64,000 nt of DNA from Cupriavidus laharis (GTDB taxonomy: Bacteria > Pseudomonadota > Gammaproteobacteria > Burkholderiales > Burkholderiaceae), in contig NZ_CAJZAI010000007.1 of the NCBI RefSeq assembly GCF_914271435.1, forward strand, positions 244,682-308,681. The letters run 5' to 3'. The notes under the pieces are model-generated. The model ran no database searches and was not told where the DNA came from. It saw only the letters and a program-made list of their open reading frames with translations. The translations under genes and the position numbers were made by a program. Shown one piece after another: positions 18,880 to 28,403 of the stretch. Position 1 is the first letter of the stretch. Each line of letters starts with the position of its first letter.

Positions 18880-19991
18880 AGTTCTCGTGCTCCTCAGCTA
18901 CCTGCATCACTGTGTCACTGCATCGAAGCGCGCATCGCGCTCATCGTTCAATCTTGCTTCCTGCTTCGCTGCAATGAAGTGGGACTCTTGTCAAGGCGAA
19001 TCATAATTCGTTTGCACGATGATGTTAAGAAAAAAGTGCAAAAAAACTTGCGTGCTCGCGCGAGTCGATCTAGTTAGCGCGCACCGCTTCGCGAAGACAT
19101 CGCCGACACCATCGCGCAACGACGTCCGCATGCATCGACGCACGCCCTGACCGGCGGCGCGAACTCGCTGCCCGACGCGCGCGAATGCGCGCGCTCCGAC
19201 ACGATCAGCATGCACCTCGTGTCATGCACGAAAGCATCGCGAAGGCTGTGCGGCACGGCGCGGAAACATACGCGAGATGATCATCGCATTGACTGGAAAC
19301 CCGCATGAATAAAGGCTTTCCGGCAAGCGAAGCAAAACCGCAAGAGGCGCGTTCCGATGCACGCATCGCAAGCTTGTCGCCAGGCGGCCTGCCATCGCAG
19401 CCACGGTCCCGGCACCGGATGCGACGCGCGCCACGCGCGATCGATCACGCGTGGCGATGATGCACGCGACGGTCTCGCGCATCGATGTCTCCGACTGCTC
19501 GCGACAGTGATGCGCCAACGCAACGATTTGCATCGACGCAACAACCCGACGCCCTCCGAAGCGTTGCGATCTGGCAAAGCTTTCGCAATGAACGCGCGTC
19601 GCGATGCCCGAAGGCAACGGTCGGCATGCGCATTCACACCCATCCATCGATGCCGATGTCCTTGAAGGTCGACGCTTCGCACAACCCATTCATCCCGCGC
19701 GAAGGATGTCGGCGACGCAGCGCCAGGCGGCACCTAGAGGATTGCTTCGGGCACGCGCGCGGCGCGCTTTGCTGCGACACAGAATTCCCGCAAACGGCGC
19801 GTGCATGCGGTTTTCCGGGAAGCGCGCTGCCATGTCGCGGGACCTGTGTGCGCCGGGCCGCCGATTGCGCAGCGGCAACCGCGCCAGTAGATTGGCGAGC
19901 ACGCCCCGGCACCGCCAGACCGTGCAACAGCCCACGCGGCATCGCTGCCGGCATCGGTTCAGGCAGCCACCACCACCCGAGAGGAGACTTC
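18880..19991. other. About 1.1 kb without a supported gene; unusual composition
   Basis: No frame here has a recognisable product or a convincing start. Open frames on both strands are Arg/Ala/Ser/Cys-rich and overlap one another. Base use differs from the flanks: GCATCG or its complement CGATGC occurs ten times between 18900 and 19700, along with many GCGAT and CGCGA words. An AT-rich patch at 19000-19055 contains two A-runs (AAAAAA and AAAAAAA) and a small inverted repeat CGAAT/ATTCG at 18997-19010. It could be a long regulatory region, decayed coding DNA or acquired sequence. Confidence 0.6.
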
Positions 19992-20465
19992 ATGCGCATT
20001 CACCCCCAGGCCATCGTCACGCGCACGCTGCTGCGCGCCGGCATGTTCGCCGCCGTCATGTTCGCGAGCGCCGCGGCGCTCGCCCAGGCCACGCCGAGCG
20101 GCAACTGGAAGACCATCGACGACACCACCGGCAAGCCGCGCGGCCTGGTGGAGATCACCGAGAAGAGCGGCGTCTACAGCGGCCGCCTGGTGAAGAGCTT
20201 CGTCGAGGGCGACGGCAAGCCGAAGGTGTGCGACAAATGCACCGACGCACGCAAGGACCAGCCCATCATCGGCATGACCATCCTCTCCGGCCTGCGCAAG
20301 ACCGGCGACAACGAATGGAGCGGCGGCGAGATCCTCGACCCCGAGAATGGCAAGATCTACAAAAGCAAGATGTCGCTGTCCGAGGATGGCAGCAAGCTCA
20401 GCGTGCGCGGCTTCATCGGCATCAGCCTGCTGGGCCGCACACAGACCTGGGAACGCGAGCGCTGA
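19992..20465 (+). CDS. DUF2147 family secreted protein
   Basis: The 157-residue protein has a Sec signal peptide with likely cleavage after ALA near residue 31, and a mature beta-rich DUF2147 domain. The typical GNWKTIDDTTGKPRGLVEI start and a CDKCTDARKDQPIIGM segment with two cysteines are visible. Related genes have been linked to membrane stress or lipid traits, but the biochemical role is unknown. A GAGGAG ribosome binding site lies just upstream of the ATG at 19992. The frame is open further upstream, but that extension is Arg/Cys-rich and has no signal peptide, so I reject it. Confidence 0.9.
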   Translation: MRIHPQAIVTRTLLRAGMFAAVMFASAAALAQATPSGNWKTIDDTTGKPRGLVEITEKSGVYSGRLVKSFVEGDGKPKVCDKCTDARKDQPIIGMTILSGLRKTGDNEWSGGEILDPENGKIYKSKMSLSEDGSKLSVRGFIGISLLGRTQTWERER

Positions 20466-20744
20466 TGGTGTGCAGCCGGTGCATGGTCGGCGCGATGGCA
20501 GAGCATTGATGGGGCGCCACAGCCGTCCGCTGGCACGTCAGGGTTTCTCCCATCACCGGCCAGCCGCGCCGGCAACGTCGCCGGCGACGGCGCGCGACGT
20601 GCGATCTCTCGCTCTGCGAGAAGCACCGCAAGATGCACGTTAAGCGAATTGACAGCCAGTCCCGGTAACATCATCCGGCATCCGCGGCAGAAGCGATCGC
20701 CGTCGCGCCGCGGATCGATCCAACAAGTCCAGTCGGAGACAACC

Positions 20745-21743
20745 ATGCGACAGATTCCTGCCAGCCGCGCGCTGGCGCTTGCCTTGCCATCTCTTGCCGC
20801 GGCTGCGGCGGCCACCTTTACAGCCCTCCCTTCGCAAGCGCGCGCCGCCGATGCCTGGCCCGGCCACGTCATCAAGTTCGTGGTGCCGTTCACGGCGGGC
20901 GGTGCCAATGACCTGGTGGCACGCGCCGCGGCCGATGCCGTCGGCAAGCGCCTGGGCCAGCCTGTCGTGATCGAGAACCGTCCCGGCGCCGGCGGCGTGG
21001 TCGGCGCCGACTTTGTGGCCAAGAGCAAACCCGATGGCTACACCTTTCTCGTCGGCGCGGTCGGCACCGTGACCAACAGCCTGATCCGCACGAAGATGCC
21101 GTACGCGCCGGACGACCTGGTGCCGGTGTCGCTGATCGCCGTGAGCCCTTCGGTGATCGTGGCATCGCCGTCGCTGCCCGCAAACAATCTCAAGGAGCTG
21201 ATCGACTACTCGAAGAAGCAAGGTGGCGGCGTGAACTTCGCCACGGCGGGCAGCGGCAGCACGCCGCACTTCGTCGAAGAGATGCTCAAGGAGAAAGGCG
21301 CGTCGCTGACACCAGTGCCCTACAAGAGCGGTTCGGAGAGCATCACCGCGGTGATGGGCGGCCAGGTTGCCGCCACGTCCGAAGCGAGCGTGGTGGTGCT
21401 GCCGCATATCAAGGCGGGCAAGCTCAAGGCGCTTGGTGCAACGTGGGACAAGCGCATGAGCGCCGCGCCGAACATCCCGACCACCGCGGAACAAGGCATG
21501 CCTGATGTCCGCATCGGACACTGGGCAGGCATCTTCGCGCCCAAGGGCACCGACCCCGCCATCCTGAAGAAGCTGAACACGGAAATGACCGCGGCCATGC
21601 AGACGCAGGAAACACGTGAACGCTTGCTGCCCAACGGCATCGAGCCTGCCGGCGGCTCGCAGGAGAGTTTTGTCGCGTTCATCAAGTCCGAACGCGAACG
21701 CCTGGGCCGGATTGCAAAGAACGCCAATATGAGCGCCGACTGA
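20745..21743 (+). CDS. Bug family (TctC) tripartite tricarboxylate transporter binding protein
   Basis: The 332-residue periplasmic protein has a signal peptide (cleavage near ARAADAWPG) and the Bug signatures IKFVVPFTAGGANDLVAR and VIENRPGAGGVVGADFVAKS. Bug proteins bind carboxylates or related small molecules. Most are orphans in Cupriavidus and Bordetella, without adjacent TctA/TctB membrane subunits, as here. The ligand cannot be predicted. The ATG at 20745 is chosen for the signal peptide and the GGAGA ribosome binding site before it. A terminator follows at 21792. Confidence 0.92.
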   Translation: MRQIPASRALALALPSLAAAAAATFTALPSQARAADAWPGHVIKFVVPFTAGGANDLVARAAADAVGKRLGQPVVIENRPGAGGVVGADFVAKSKPDGYTFLVGAVGTVTNSLIRTKMPYAPDDLVPVSLIAVSPSVIVASPSLPANNLKELIDYSKKQGGGVNFATAGSGSTPHFVEEMLKEKGASLTPVPYKSGSESITAVMGGQVAATSEASVVVLPHIKAGKLKALGATWDKRMSAAPNIPTTAEQGMPDVRIGHWAGIFAPKGTDPAILKKLNTEMTAAMQTQETRERLLPNGIEPAGGSQESFVAFIKSERERLGRIAKNANMSAD

Positions 21744-21791
21744 GAAAAATTTTCAAACTGACCTGCCGGTCATTTTTTCGAATGTATTGAG

Positions 21792-21823
21792 ATGGCCCTT
21801 CCTGCGAAGGGCCATTTTCTTTT
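21792..21823 (+). terminator. Terminator after the Bug gene
   Basis: ATGGCCCTT (21792-21800) and AAGGGCCAT (21807-21815) form a 9-bp perfect stem with a 6-base loop, followed by a T-rich run (TTTCTTTT). It lies 48 bases after the Bug gene stop. Confidence 0.85.
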
Positions 21824-21969
21824 CCGGGAATCGTTCGGCAAGTCTGCCGGGCCTTGTGTTGTCGCTATTTGTGGCGTTTTACGCACTATTTTTCGTTCTA
21901 TTGTTTTTTATTAAAGACATCATGGCAGGGCAAACCATGTCTGTGTCGTGTCCGCAACGCGAATTGCAA

Positions 21970-21984
21970 CGCAAATCATTCGCA
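21970..21984 (+). promoter_or_regulatory. Fur-box-like operator upstream of the siderophore receptor
   Basis: The minus-strand reading TGCGAATGATTTGCG matches the 7-1-7 Fur consensus TGAGAATCATTCTCA at ten of fifteen positions. It is placed 119 bases before the receptor start, a position suited to iron repression. Confidence 0.55.
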
Positions 21985-22102
21985 TTTATATTCGCCCAGC
22001 CCAAATCATCGCCCCCATGACCGCATCGTCGATTCCCGTGCATTCGCGCTGGCGGCGGCGCCGGACGGGCCCGCACCGGGGGTCGAACGAGAGACATACG
22101 CC

Positions 22103-24313
22103 ATGAACCGCCGCTCCCAACGCACGCCCATCGCCACCGCACTGATCGCGCTCTTTGCCGCCCCCGCCGCATCCCTTGCCCAGCAGGCGCCTGCCCCGGC
22201 CGCCGCACCCGTGCAGCAGGCAGCGGCACCCGCCACGACGCTGCAGGAGGTGGTCGTCAAGGGCGCTGCCTCGCGCGACGATTTCAATGCGGTCAGGAAT
22301 TCCATCAGCAAACTGCCCGAAGACCTGCGCGACGTGCCTCAGTCGGTCACGGTGGTGAACCGGGCCGTCATGGATTCCCAGGGTGTGAGCTCGCTCGCCG
22401 ACGCGCTGCGCAACGTGCCGGGCATCACCATCGGCGGGGCCGAAGGCGGCCAGATCGGCAACAACATCAACCTGAACGGTTTCTCGGCCCGCACCGATAT
22501 CTACCTGGATGGCTTCCGCGACCGCGGCCAGTACTACCGCGATACCTTCGCGCTCGATTCTGTCGAGGTGCTGATGGGTCCGTCGTCGATGCTGTTCGGA
22601 CGCGGGTCCACCGGCGGCGTGATCAACCAGGTCAGCAAGAAGCCTTCGATGAAGGCGGCCACCGAGGTCACCGGCTCGGTCACCACCAACGGCCTGGTGC
22701 GCGCCACGGCGGACGTCAACACGCCGACCGGCGACACCTCGGCGTTCCGCATCGCCGCCATGGCACAGGACGGCAAGCCGAGCACGCGCGACGAGATGAC
22801 CGTGCAGGACTTCGGCATCGCGCCGTCGTGGAAGCTCGGCATCGGCACGCCGACCGAGATCACGCTGTCGGCGCTGCTGCAGCACAACCACGACATGCCT
22901 GACTACGGCCTGCCGCCGCTGAACGGGCATCCGGTCAATGTGGACCGCAATACCTTCTACGGCAACACCGACGACCGCACCAACCAGGACATCGCGTCGC
23001 TGAACGCGACCATCGACCACAAGTTCAACCCCAACGTGCGGCTGCGCAACCAGACGCAGTACAACTGGGTACAGACCGACGCGCGCCAGACCGCGCCGCA
23101 GTCGGTCGGCGCCATCGTCAACGGCGTCTATTCACCGCTGACGACGAGCAGCCTGCCGCTGTCGCAGCTGTTCGTGCGCCAGCAGAGCCACGACCGCAAG
23201 ATCCGTGACTATTCGATCTACAACCAGACCGACCTGACCGTGAAGTTCGACACCGGCTCGGTCAAGCACACGGTACTGGCGGGCGCCGAATTCGGCCACG
23301 ACGGCTACAACAACCAGGGCATCACCCGGGCCGCAGCCTCCGGTCCTTGCAGCGGCTTTGTCGCGTGCGTGCCGGTGATCGATCCGCCCTATGTCGACTC
23401 GCCGGCCAGCGCAGTGACCGGACGCGGCAATGTCGCGGGCGGCTCGGCCAATACGATTGGCGTCTATGCCAACGACACGATCGAGTTCACCAAGCAATGG
23501 AAGGCCGTGGCCGGCCTGCGCTATGACTATTTCAACGCCAGCGTCACCAACTCGATCAGCCAGCCGCGCAGCCTTCAGCAGAGCGTCAACTTCACCAGCG
23601 TGCGCCTGGGTGGCATCTGGCAGCCGACGGAAGCCCAATCCTACTACCTGTCGTATGGCACCTCGTTCAATCCGTCGCTGGAACAGCTGACCAACACGAC
23701 CGGTACGGTCACCAGCCAGCAGCAGCTCGAGCCCGAGAAGAACAAGTCATACGAACTGGGCGGCAAGTGGGATCTGATGAACGGCGACCTGTCGCTGACC
23801 TCGGCCATCTTCCAGATCACCAAGGACAATGCGCGCAGCCAGAACACCGACGGCACCTACACGCTGGCCGGCAAGATCCGCGTGAACGGCTTCCGCGCCG
23901 GGGCAACCGGACACATTACGAGCCGCTGGCAGGTGTTCGCGGGCTATACCTACCTGGACGCCGAGATCGTCGACGGCGTCGCCGCCGGCACCCAGGGCAA
24001 GGTGCCGGGCAATACGCCGAAGCACACCGCCACAGCGTGGACCAGCTACGCCGTCACACCCGAGTGGGAAGTCGGCGGCGGCGCATTCTATATGTCGCAG
24101 CGCTATGCCAATAACACCAATACCACGCAGGTTGGCGGCTTCGTGCGCTGGGACGGCATGGTGGCCTACCATCAGCCGAAGTACGATGTGCGCCTGAACC
24201 TGTTCAACATCTTCGACAAGAAGTATTACGATGCGCTGATCCAGTCCGACGGCGGGCGCTCGGTGCCGGGCACGGGCCGAACCGCGATGCTGTCGTTCTC
24301 TTATCGCATGTAA
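22103..24313 (+). CDS. TonB-dependent siderophore receptor (CirA/Fiu-like)
   Basis: The 736-residue outer-membrane protein has a signal peptide (cleavage after SLAQ), an Ala/Pro/Gln-rich spacer, a TonB-box-like EVVVKG, a plug domain (about 55-170, with RDVPQSVTVVNR and LFGRGSTGGVINQVSKKP), and a beta-barrel ending in the aromatic-terminated AMLSFSYRM. It should import ferric catecholate-type siderophores, using energy from TonB. The linked PiuC-type gene supports a Fiu/PiuA-like role. The ATG at 22103 is chosen for the signal peptide. The next gene starts 11 bases downstream. Confidence 0.92.
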   Translation: MNRRSQRTPIATALIALFAAPAASLAQQAPAPAAAPVQQAAAPATTLQEVVVKGAASRDDFNAVRNSISKLPEDLRDVPQSVTVVNRAVMDSQGVSSLADALRNVPGITIGGAEGGQIGNNINLNGFSARTDIYLDGFRDRGQYYRDTFALDSVEVLMGPSSMLFGRGSTGGVINQVSKKPSMKAATEVTGSVTTNGLVRATADVNTPTGDTSAFRIAAMAQDGKPSTRDEMTVQDFGIAPSWKLGIGTPTEITLSALLQHNHDMPDYGLPPLNGHPVNVDRNTFYGNTDDRTNQDIASLNATIDHKFNPNVRLRNQTQYNWVQTDARQTAPQSVGAIVNGVYSPLTTSSLPLSQLFVRQQSHDRKIRDYSIYNQTDLTVKFDTGSVKHTVLAGAEFGHDGYNNQGITRAAASGPCSGFVACVPVIDPPYVDSPASAVTGRGNVAGGSANTIGVYANDTIEFTKQWKAVAGLRYDYFNASVTNSISQPRSLQQSVNFTSVRLGGIWQPTEAQSYYLSYGTSFNPSLEQLTNTTGTVTSQQQLEPEKNKSYELGGKWDLMNGDLSLTSAIFQITKDNARSQNTDGTYTLAGKIRVNGFRAGATGHITSRWQVFAGYTYLDAEIVDGVAAGTQGKVPGNTPKHTATAWTSYAVTPEWEVGGGAFYMSQRYANNTNTTQVGGFVRWDGMVAYHQPKYDVRLNLFNIFDKKYYDALIQSDGGRSVPGTGRTAMLSFSYRM

Positions 24314-24324
24314 GGAAAGCCGCC

Positions 24325-25011
24325 ATGCTGGTCGTCATCCCCCAGGTCCTCACCGCCGAGCAGGTCTGCACCGTACGCGAACGGCTGGAACAGGCGGACG
24401 AAGCCTGGGTCGACGGCCGGGTGACGGCCGGCTACTCGGGGGCGCCGGTCAAGTTCAACCAGCAGATCGACGAACGCTCGGACGTGGCGCTGGAGTGCCA
24501 GCGCCTGATCCTGGGCATGCTCGAGCGCAACCCGCGGTTTATCAGCGCCGCGCTGCCCAATATCGTCTACCCGCCGATGTTCAACCGCTACAGCGAGGGC
24601 ATGACCTTTGGCGCGCATGTGGACGGCAGCGTACGCATCCATCCGCACGACGGGCGCAAGCTGCGCACCGACATCTCGGCCACGCTGTTCCTTTCGCCGC
24701 GCGACAGCTATGACGGCGGCGAGCTGCAAGTGCAGGACACCTACGGCATGCACGCCGTCAAGCTCGATGCCGGCGACATGGTGGTTTATCCGGCCACCAG
24801 CCTGCACCAGGTCACGCCGATCACGCGCGGCACGCGCGTGGCCAGCTTCTTCTGGATCCAGAGCCTGGTGCGCGACGACACGCAGCGCGCGCTGCTGTTC
24901 GACATGGACAACGCCATCCAGCGGCTGAACCAGACCGGCGCGGATGAAGACGCGCGCCGGACCCTGGTGGGCTGCTATCACAACCTGCTGAGGCAGTGGA
25001 GCGAGACCTGA
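24325..25011 (+). CDS. piuC: PKHD-type Fe(II)/2-oxoglutarate dioxygenase (PiuC/YbiX family)
   Basis: The 228-residue protein carries the family's metal-binding HxD (FGAHVDGSVR), the distal His in SLHQVTPITRG, and an Arg for 2-oxoglutarate. YbiX/PiuC genes are regularly found next to catecholate siderophore receptors and are iron-regulated, but the substrate is unknown. It starts 11 bases after the receptor with an AAGGAAA ribosome binding site, so the two are very likely co-transcribed. A strong bidirectional terminator follows. Confidence 0.92.
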   Translation: MLVVIPQVLTAEQVCTVRERLEQADEAWVDGRVTAGYSGAPVKFNQQIDERSDVALECQRLILGMLERNPRFISAALPNIVYPPMFNRYSEGMTFGAHVDGSVRIHPHDGRKLRTDISATLFLSPRDSYDGGELQVQDTYGMHAVKLDAGDMVVYPATSLHQVTPITRGTRVASFFWIQSLVRDDTQRALLFDMDNAIQRLNQTGADEDARRTLVGCYHNLLRQWSET

Positions 25012-25038
25012 GCGGGTCGTCGCCGTTACTGAGAAGGA

Positions 25039-25073
25039 AAAGGCCGGGCGGTGTGGAACCGCCCGGCCTTTTT
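25039..25073. terminator. Bidirectional terminator between converging iron-uptake genes
   Basis: GGCCGGGCGG (25042-25051) and CCGCCCGGCC (25059-25068) form a 10-bp GC stem, extended by A-T pairs, with a 7-base loop. An A-run precedes it and a TTTTT run follows, so it can work for the plus-strand piuC and the minus-strand receptor gene. Confidence 0.9.
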
Positions 25074-25098
25074 GCCGGATGCCGGCTTCGATACGTCC

Positions 25099-27240
25099 TT
25101 ACATCCGGTAGCGGATGGTCGCCATGACGCTGCGGGGTGCGCCCGGCATGTTCAGGTTGGGACTGCTGCCGTGCGCGGAGACGATGTAGCTCTTGTCAAA
25201 CAGGTTGTAGAGGTTCAGCTGGGCCTCGAAGGCACCGCGGCGGTACCAGGCCATGGCGTCGGCCGTGACATAGCCGGGCAGCGTCACGGTGTTGGCCGGG
25301 TCGGCGTAGCGCGCACCCACCATATTCAGGCCGGCGCCCACGCCAAAGCCGTGGCCCAGGCTCTTGGTCAACCACACGTTGCCCGAATGCTTGGGCGTGA
25401 TCGTGGCGCGCTTACCTTGCAACGCCGCCGTCGACTTGGTCACTTCGGCGTCCAGGTAAGCGTAGCCGGCCAGGAAGCGCCAGCCGCCACCCAGTTCGGC
25501 CGCACCCGAGATTTCCACGCCATCGGTGCGCTGCTCGCCGATCGGGATCAGTGCCGTGCCGGTGGCATTGGCGACCTTGATATTGGTTCGCTCCAGGCGG
25601 AACACCGATACCGTGGCGCTAGCCTTGCCGTCCAGGAAGTCGTACTTGGCCCCGACTTCCGTGTTATTGGTCGTCTCGGGCGCGAGCTGCGTATTGTTGG
25701 CCGCGAGCGCGAAGGCTTCGCCCGACGGCTGGAACGACTTGCTCCACGACACGTAGTAGGACTGCGCCTTCGTCGGTTGCCAGACCAGGCCGGCGCGCGG
25801 ACTCCACGCATTGTCGGTGCGCGACAGGTTCGGCTGGCCGGCGATGTTCTGCCGCGTCTCCTGCTCGAAACGGTCGTAACGCACGCCCAGCAGCGCCTTC
25901 CATTGCTCGCTGAAGGTCAGCATGTCCTGCGTGTAGAACGCCAGGGTGTTGAACACGCCCAGGTTGTTGGTACCCGGCGTGCCCGGCACCACGCGCGCCA
26001 GCGTGGGCAGCACCGGATTGAACAGGTCGAAGTTCGCCACTTGCCCGTTGGCACCGAGCACCGGTCTGGTGTTGTTGACCTGGTTCTTGTTCTGCTGGCC
26101 GATCTCCATGCCGTACAGCAGCTCGTGCTGCATGCCGAGGAAGCTGGCCTTCTGCGTCAGGTCGGTCTGGTTGAACCAGCCATGCTCCTCGCGGTCGACA
26201 TTGCCGTGGTTCATGGTGAAGGTCTGGGCCGCCTCATTGACCGTGCTGGTCAGCGTATTGTTGCGGTCCAGCGAATAATGGTAATAGCGCGTGGCATTGC
26301 GGATCGACCAGCTGTCGTTGAAGCGATGATTGATCGTGGCCGTGCCCGAGTACACGCGCGACTGCGAGTAGTCGGCATCGCGCGCGTTGGCCGCGCCGTA
26401 GTAGCGCGACGCGGGTACGTCGACCGGGCGGCCCTTGTAGGCCGGAATGCCGAAGTCGGTCACGCGGCGATCCTCGAGATAGTCGGCCTGCAACAGCACG
26501 GTGGTCTCGGGCGCAATCCGCAGCTCGAGCGAGGGTGCAATCGCCTTGCGATCCAGAAACTGCTGCGAGCGGTAGCTGTTGGCCTTCTCCACGGCGCCCG
26601 TCACGCGGAATGCAGCAGCGCCATCCGCAAACACGCGGCCGACGTCGGCCTCGGCGCGGCGGTCGGCCCACATCCCGTAACTCAGCGCGAAGTCAGTCAC
26701 GTCGATGCCCGGCTTCTTGGTCACGCGATTGATCAGGCCGCCCGACGAGCCACGGCCATAGAGCACGGCGGCCGGCCCCTTGATGACTTCGACCCGGTCC
26801 ACGTTGGACAGGTCGCGGAAATACAGCGCATCGTCACGGATGCCATCGACGAACTGGTCGGCAATCGCGGTAAAGCCGCGGATCGACACCTGGTCACGCT
26901 GGCCATCGCCCGTGGAGAACGAAACCCCCGGCACGTTCTTCAGCGCGTCCTGCATCGAGGTGGCATGCTGGTCGCGCATGACATCGGCCGTGACCACGTT
27001 GACGGTCTGCGGTACGTCGCGCAGCGGCGCCTCGGTCTTGGTGGCGCTGACGGTCCTGGAAGGGTTGTAGCCAGTGCCGAGGTCCTGGCTGGCATCGGCC
27101 CTGACCGTGACTTCTGGCAGGCTCTGCTGGGACGCCGTAGCGAGGCTGCGCTCCTGTGAATGGGCCATGCCGGCCAGCATCGGCTGGCAGGCGAATACCG
27201 CAAAAACGGCGCGGCGTACCGGATGCAATTTGAGGCTCAT
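25099..27240 (-). CDS. TonB-dependent siderophore receptor (FhuE/FcuA-like)
   Basis: The 713-residue outer-membrane receptor has a signal peptide ending near MAHSQ, a TonB-box-like EVTVRA, a plug domain with RDVPQTVNVV and LYGRGSSGGLINRVTKKP, and a barrel ending in SVMATIRYRM. It belongs to the same broad TonB-dependent siderophore receptor group as the other receptor in this block but differs widely in sequence, suggesting a different (perhaps hydroxamate-type) ligand. The start at 27240 gives the best signal peptide. An upstream ATG at 27288 would add an Arg-rich leader. It converges on piuC. Confidence 0.92.
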   Translation of the reverse strand: MSLKLHPVRRAVFAVFACQPMLAGMAHSQERSLATASQQSLPEVTVRADASQDLGTGYNPSRTVSATKTEAPLRDVPQTVNVVTADVMRDQHATSMQDALKNVPGVSFSTGDGQRDQVSIRGFTAIADQFVDGIRDDALYFRDLSNVDRVEVIKGPAAVLYGRGSSGGLINRVTKKPGIDVTDFALSYGMWADRRAEADVGRVFADGAAAFRVTGAVEKANSYRSQQFLDRKAIAPSLELRIAPETTVLLQADYLEDRRVTDFGIPAYKGRPVDVPASRYYGAANARDADYSQSRVYSGTATINHRFNDSWSIRNATRYYHYSLDRNNTLTSTVNEAAQTFTMNHGNVDREEHGWFNQTDLTQKASFLGMQHELLYGMEIGQQNKNQVNNTRPVLGANGQVANFDLFNPVLPTLARVVPGTPGTNNLGVFNTLAFYTQDMLTFSEQWKALLGVRYDRFEQETRQNIAGQPNLSRTDNAWSPRAGLVWQPTKAQSYYVSWSKSFQPSGEAFALAANNTQLAPETTNNTEVGAKYDFLDGKASATVSVFRLERTNIKVANATGTALIPIGEQRTDGVEISGAAELGGGWRFLAGYAYLDAEVTKSTAALQGKRATITPKHSGNVWLTKSLGHGFGVGAGLNMVGARYADPANTVTLPGYVTADAMAWYRRGAFEAQLNLYNLFDKSYIVSAHGSSPNLNMPGAPRSVMATIRYRM

Positions 27241-27270
27241 TTCCCTGTAATTTCTTGTAATACGAAGCAA

Positions 27271-27292
27271 AATGCGACGCATTATCATTTAC
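27271..27292 (-). promoter_or_regulatory. Fur-box-like site upstream of the second receptor
   Basis: Reading the minus strand, AAATGATAATGCG overlaps a perfect palindrome AATGCG-A-CGCATT (27271-27283). The AATGATAAT core matches the Fur consensus. The site lies about 31-52 bases before the preferred receptor start, so Fur would block transcription or early elongation. Confidence 0.55.
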
Positions 27293-27400
27293 AAGACGAA
27301 TAAGGTCAAATTTGCGGCGAAATATCCGCATTTGCATCATTGGTTAGGGGCGCGATACATCACATTTCTGGCACGTCAGCCATTCGCTGCTGTGCGGCAA

Positions 27401-28279
27401 TCAGCCGAACTGTTCTGCCAGCGCGTCGCGCGCTGCGGCAATGAAATCGGCTTCGCCGCGCCTTGCCGGCAGCAGGAAGAACTCCGCTTCCGGCAGCGCG
27501 GGCAGGCCCAGCCGCCGCTGGCTGGCGGCATCCAGCGGCGCCACGCCCGGGCCGATCGCCGACGCATTCAGGCAGGAAAGACCCAGCCCCGCGGCAAGCG
27601 CCAGGTGCAGTCCCGCCACGCCCGAGGCAGAGTGCGCGATCTCGAATGACCTGCGCTTGCGCATCAGCAGCTTCACCACGAACTGGTGCAGCGAGCAGGA
27701 ATCGGGCAGCAGCACCAGCGGCAGCGTCGGCGGCAAGGCACCGGCCTCGCCCTGCGCCATCACCCATGACAGCGACTCGCGCCGCAGCAGTGTCCCGCGC
27801 CGCGCCGCCGCCTGACCGCGCGTGCCGACGATGCGCATGCTCAGGCCGATATCGAAGGCGTCCATGTCCGCCGTCGCATCGATCACGGCGCTCTTCATCA
27901 CCGTGACGTGCAGGCGCAGCAGCGGGTGGCGTTCGCGCAGGCGGCGCAGCATGCCGGCAATCTCGGCAGGCCGGAAGTAATCCGTTACCGCCAGCCGCAA
28001 CTCGCCCTCCAGCGCGCGGCCGCGCAGTTCCTGCAACGCCATGTCGTTGAGAGCCAGGATGCGCCGTGCATGCTCCAGCAGCCGGGTCCCCGCAGGCGTG
28101 GGCACCGCGCCTTTCCGGCCGCGCGTCAGCAGCGGCACGCCGGCGCGCTCCTCGAGCTTGCGCAATTGCTCGCTGACCGAAGATTGCGACAGGAACAGCC
28201 TGGGCGCGGCGGCGGACAGGCTGCCGCTGTCGGCCACCGTGACGAAGGTGCGCAATTGGTCGGTGTCGAATCCGCGCAT
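27401..28279 (-). CDS. LysR family transcriptional regulator
   Basis: The 292-residue regulator has an N-terminal winged helix-turn-helix (about 5-65: TFVTVADSGSLSAAAPRLFLSQSSVSEQLRKLE) and a substrate-binding-like effector domain. It is divergent from the tautomerase gene across 124 bases, the classical arrangement for a LysR regulator controlling its neighbour and itself. The effector cannot be predicted. It is transcribed towards the receptor gene, with no gene in the 160 bases between. Confidence 0.92.
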   Translation of the reverse strand: MRGFDTDQLRTFVTVADSGSLSAAAPRLFLSQSSVSEQLRKLEERAGVPLLTRGRKGAVPTPAGTRLLEHARRILALNDMALQELRGRALEGELRLAVTDYFRPAEIAGMLRRLRERHPLLRLHVTVMKSAVIDATADMDAFDIGLSMRIVGTRGQAAARRGTLLRRESLSWVMAQGEAGALPPTLPLVLLPDSCSLHQFVVKLLMRKRRSFEIAHSASGVAGLHLALAAGLGLSCLNASAIGPGVAPLDAASQRRLGLPALPEAEFFLLPARRGEADFIAAARDALAEQFG

Positions 28280-28403
28280 GGCGATCTCCCGAGGATCCTG
28301 ATGATTCGGAGAATCCGATGGTTCATATCGTAACTTCCGGCTTTTCCGATATTACACCGGCACCTACCATGGCATCACCAACGCAATCAAACAGGAGCCA
28401 GCC

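Larger units (their letters stand above)
21744..22102 (+). promoter_or_regulatory. Intergenic region with terminator and probable iron-regulated promoter
   Basis: These 359 bases hold the terminator of the upstream gene, a strikingly AT-rich stretch at about 21860-21995 that is likely promoter DNA, and a Fur-box-like site. The short open frames here have no support. Confidence 0.6.

Noticed and set aside
19485..19991. Upstream extension of the DUF2147 frame to an ATG at 19485
   Set aside because: The extra residues are Arg/Cys-rich and would bury the signal peptide; the start at 19992 has a strong ribosome binding site.
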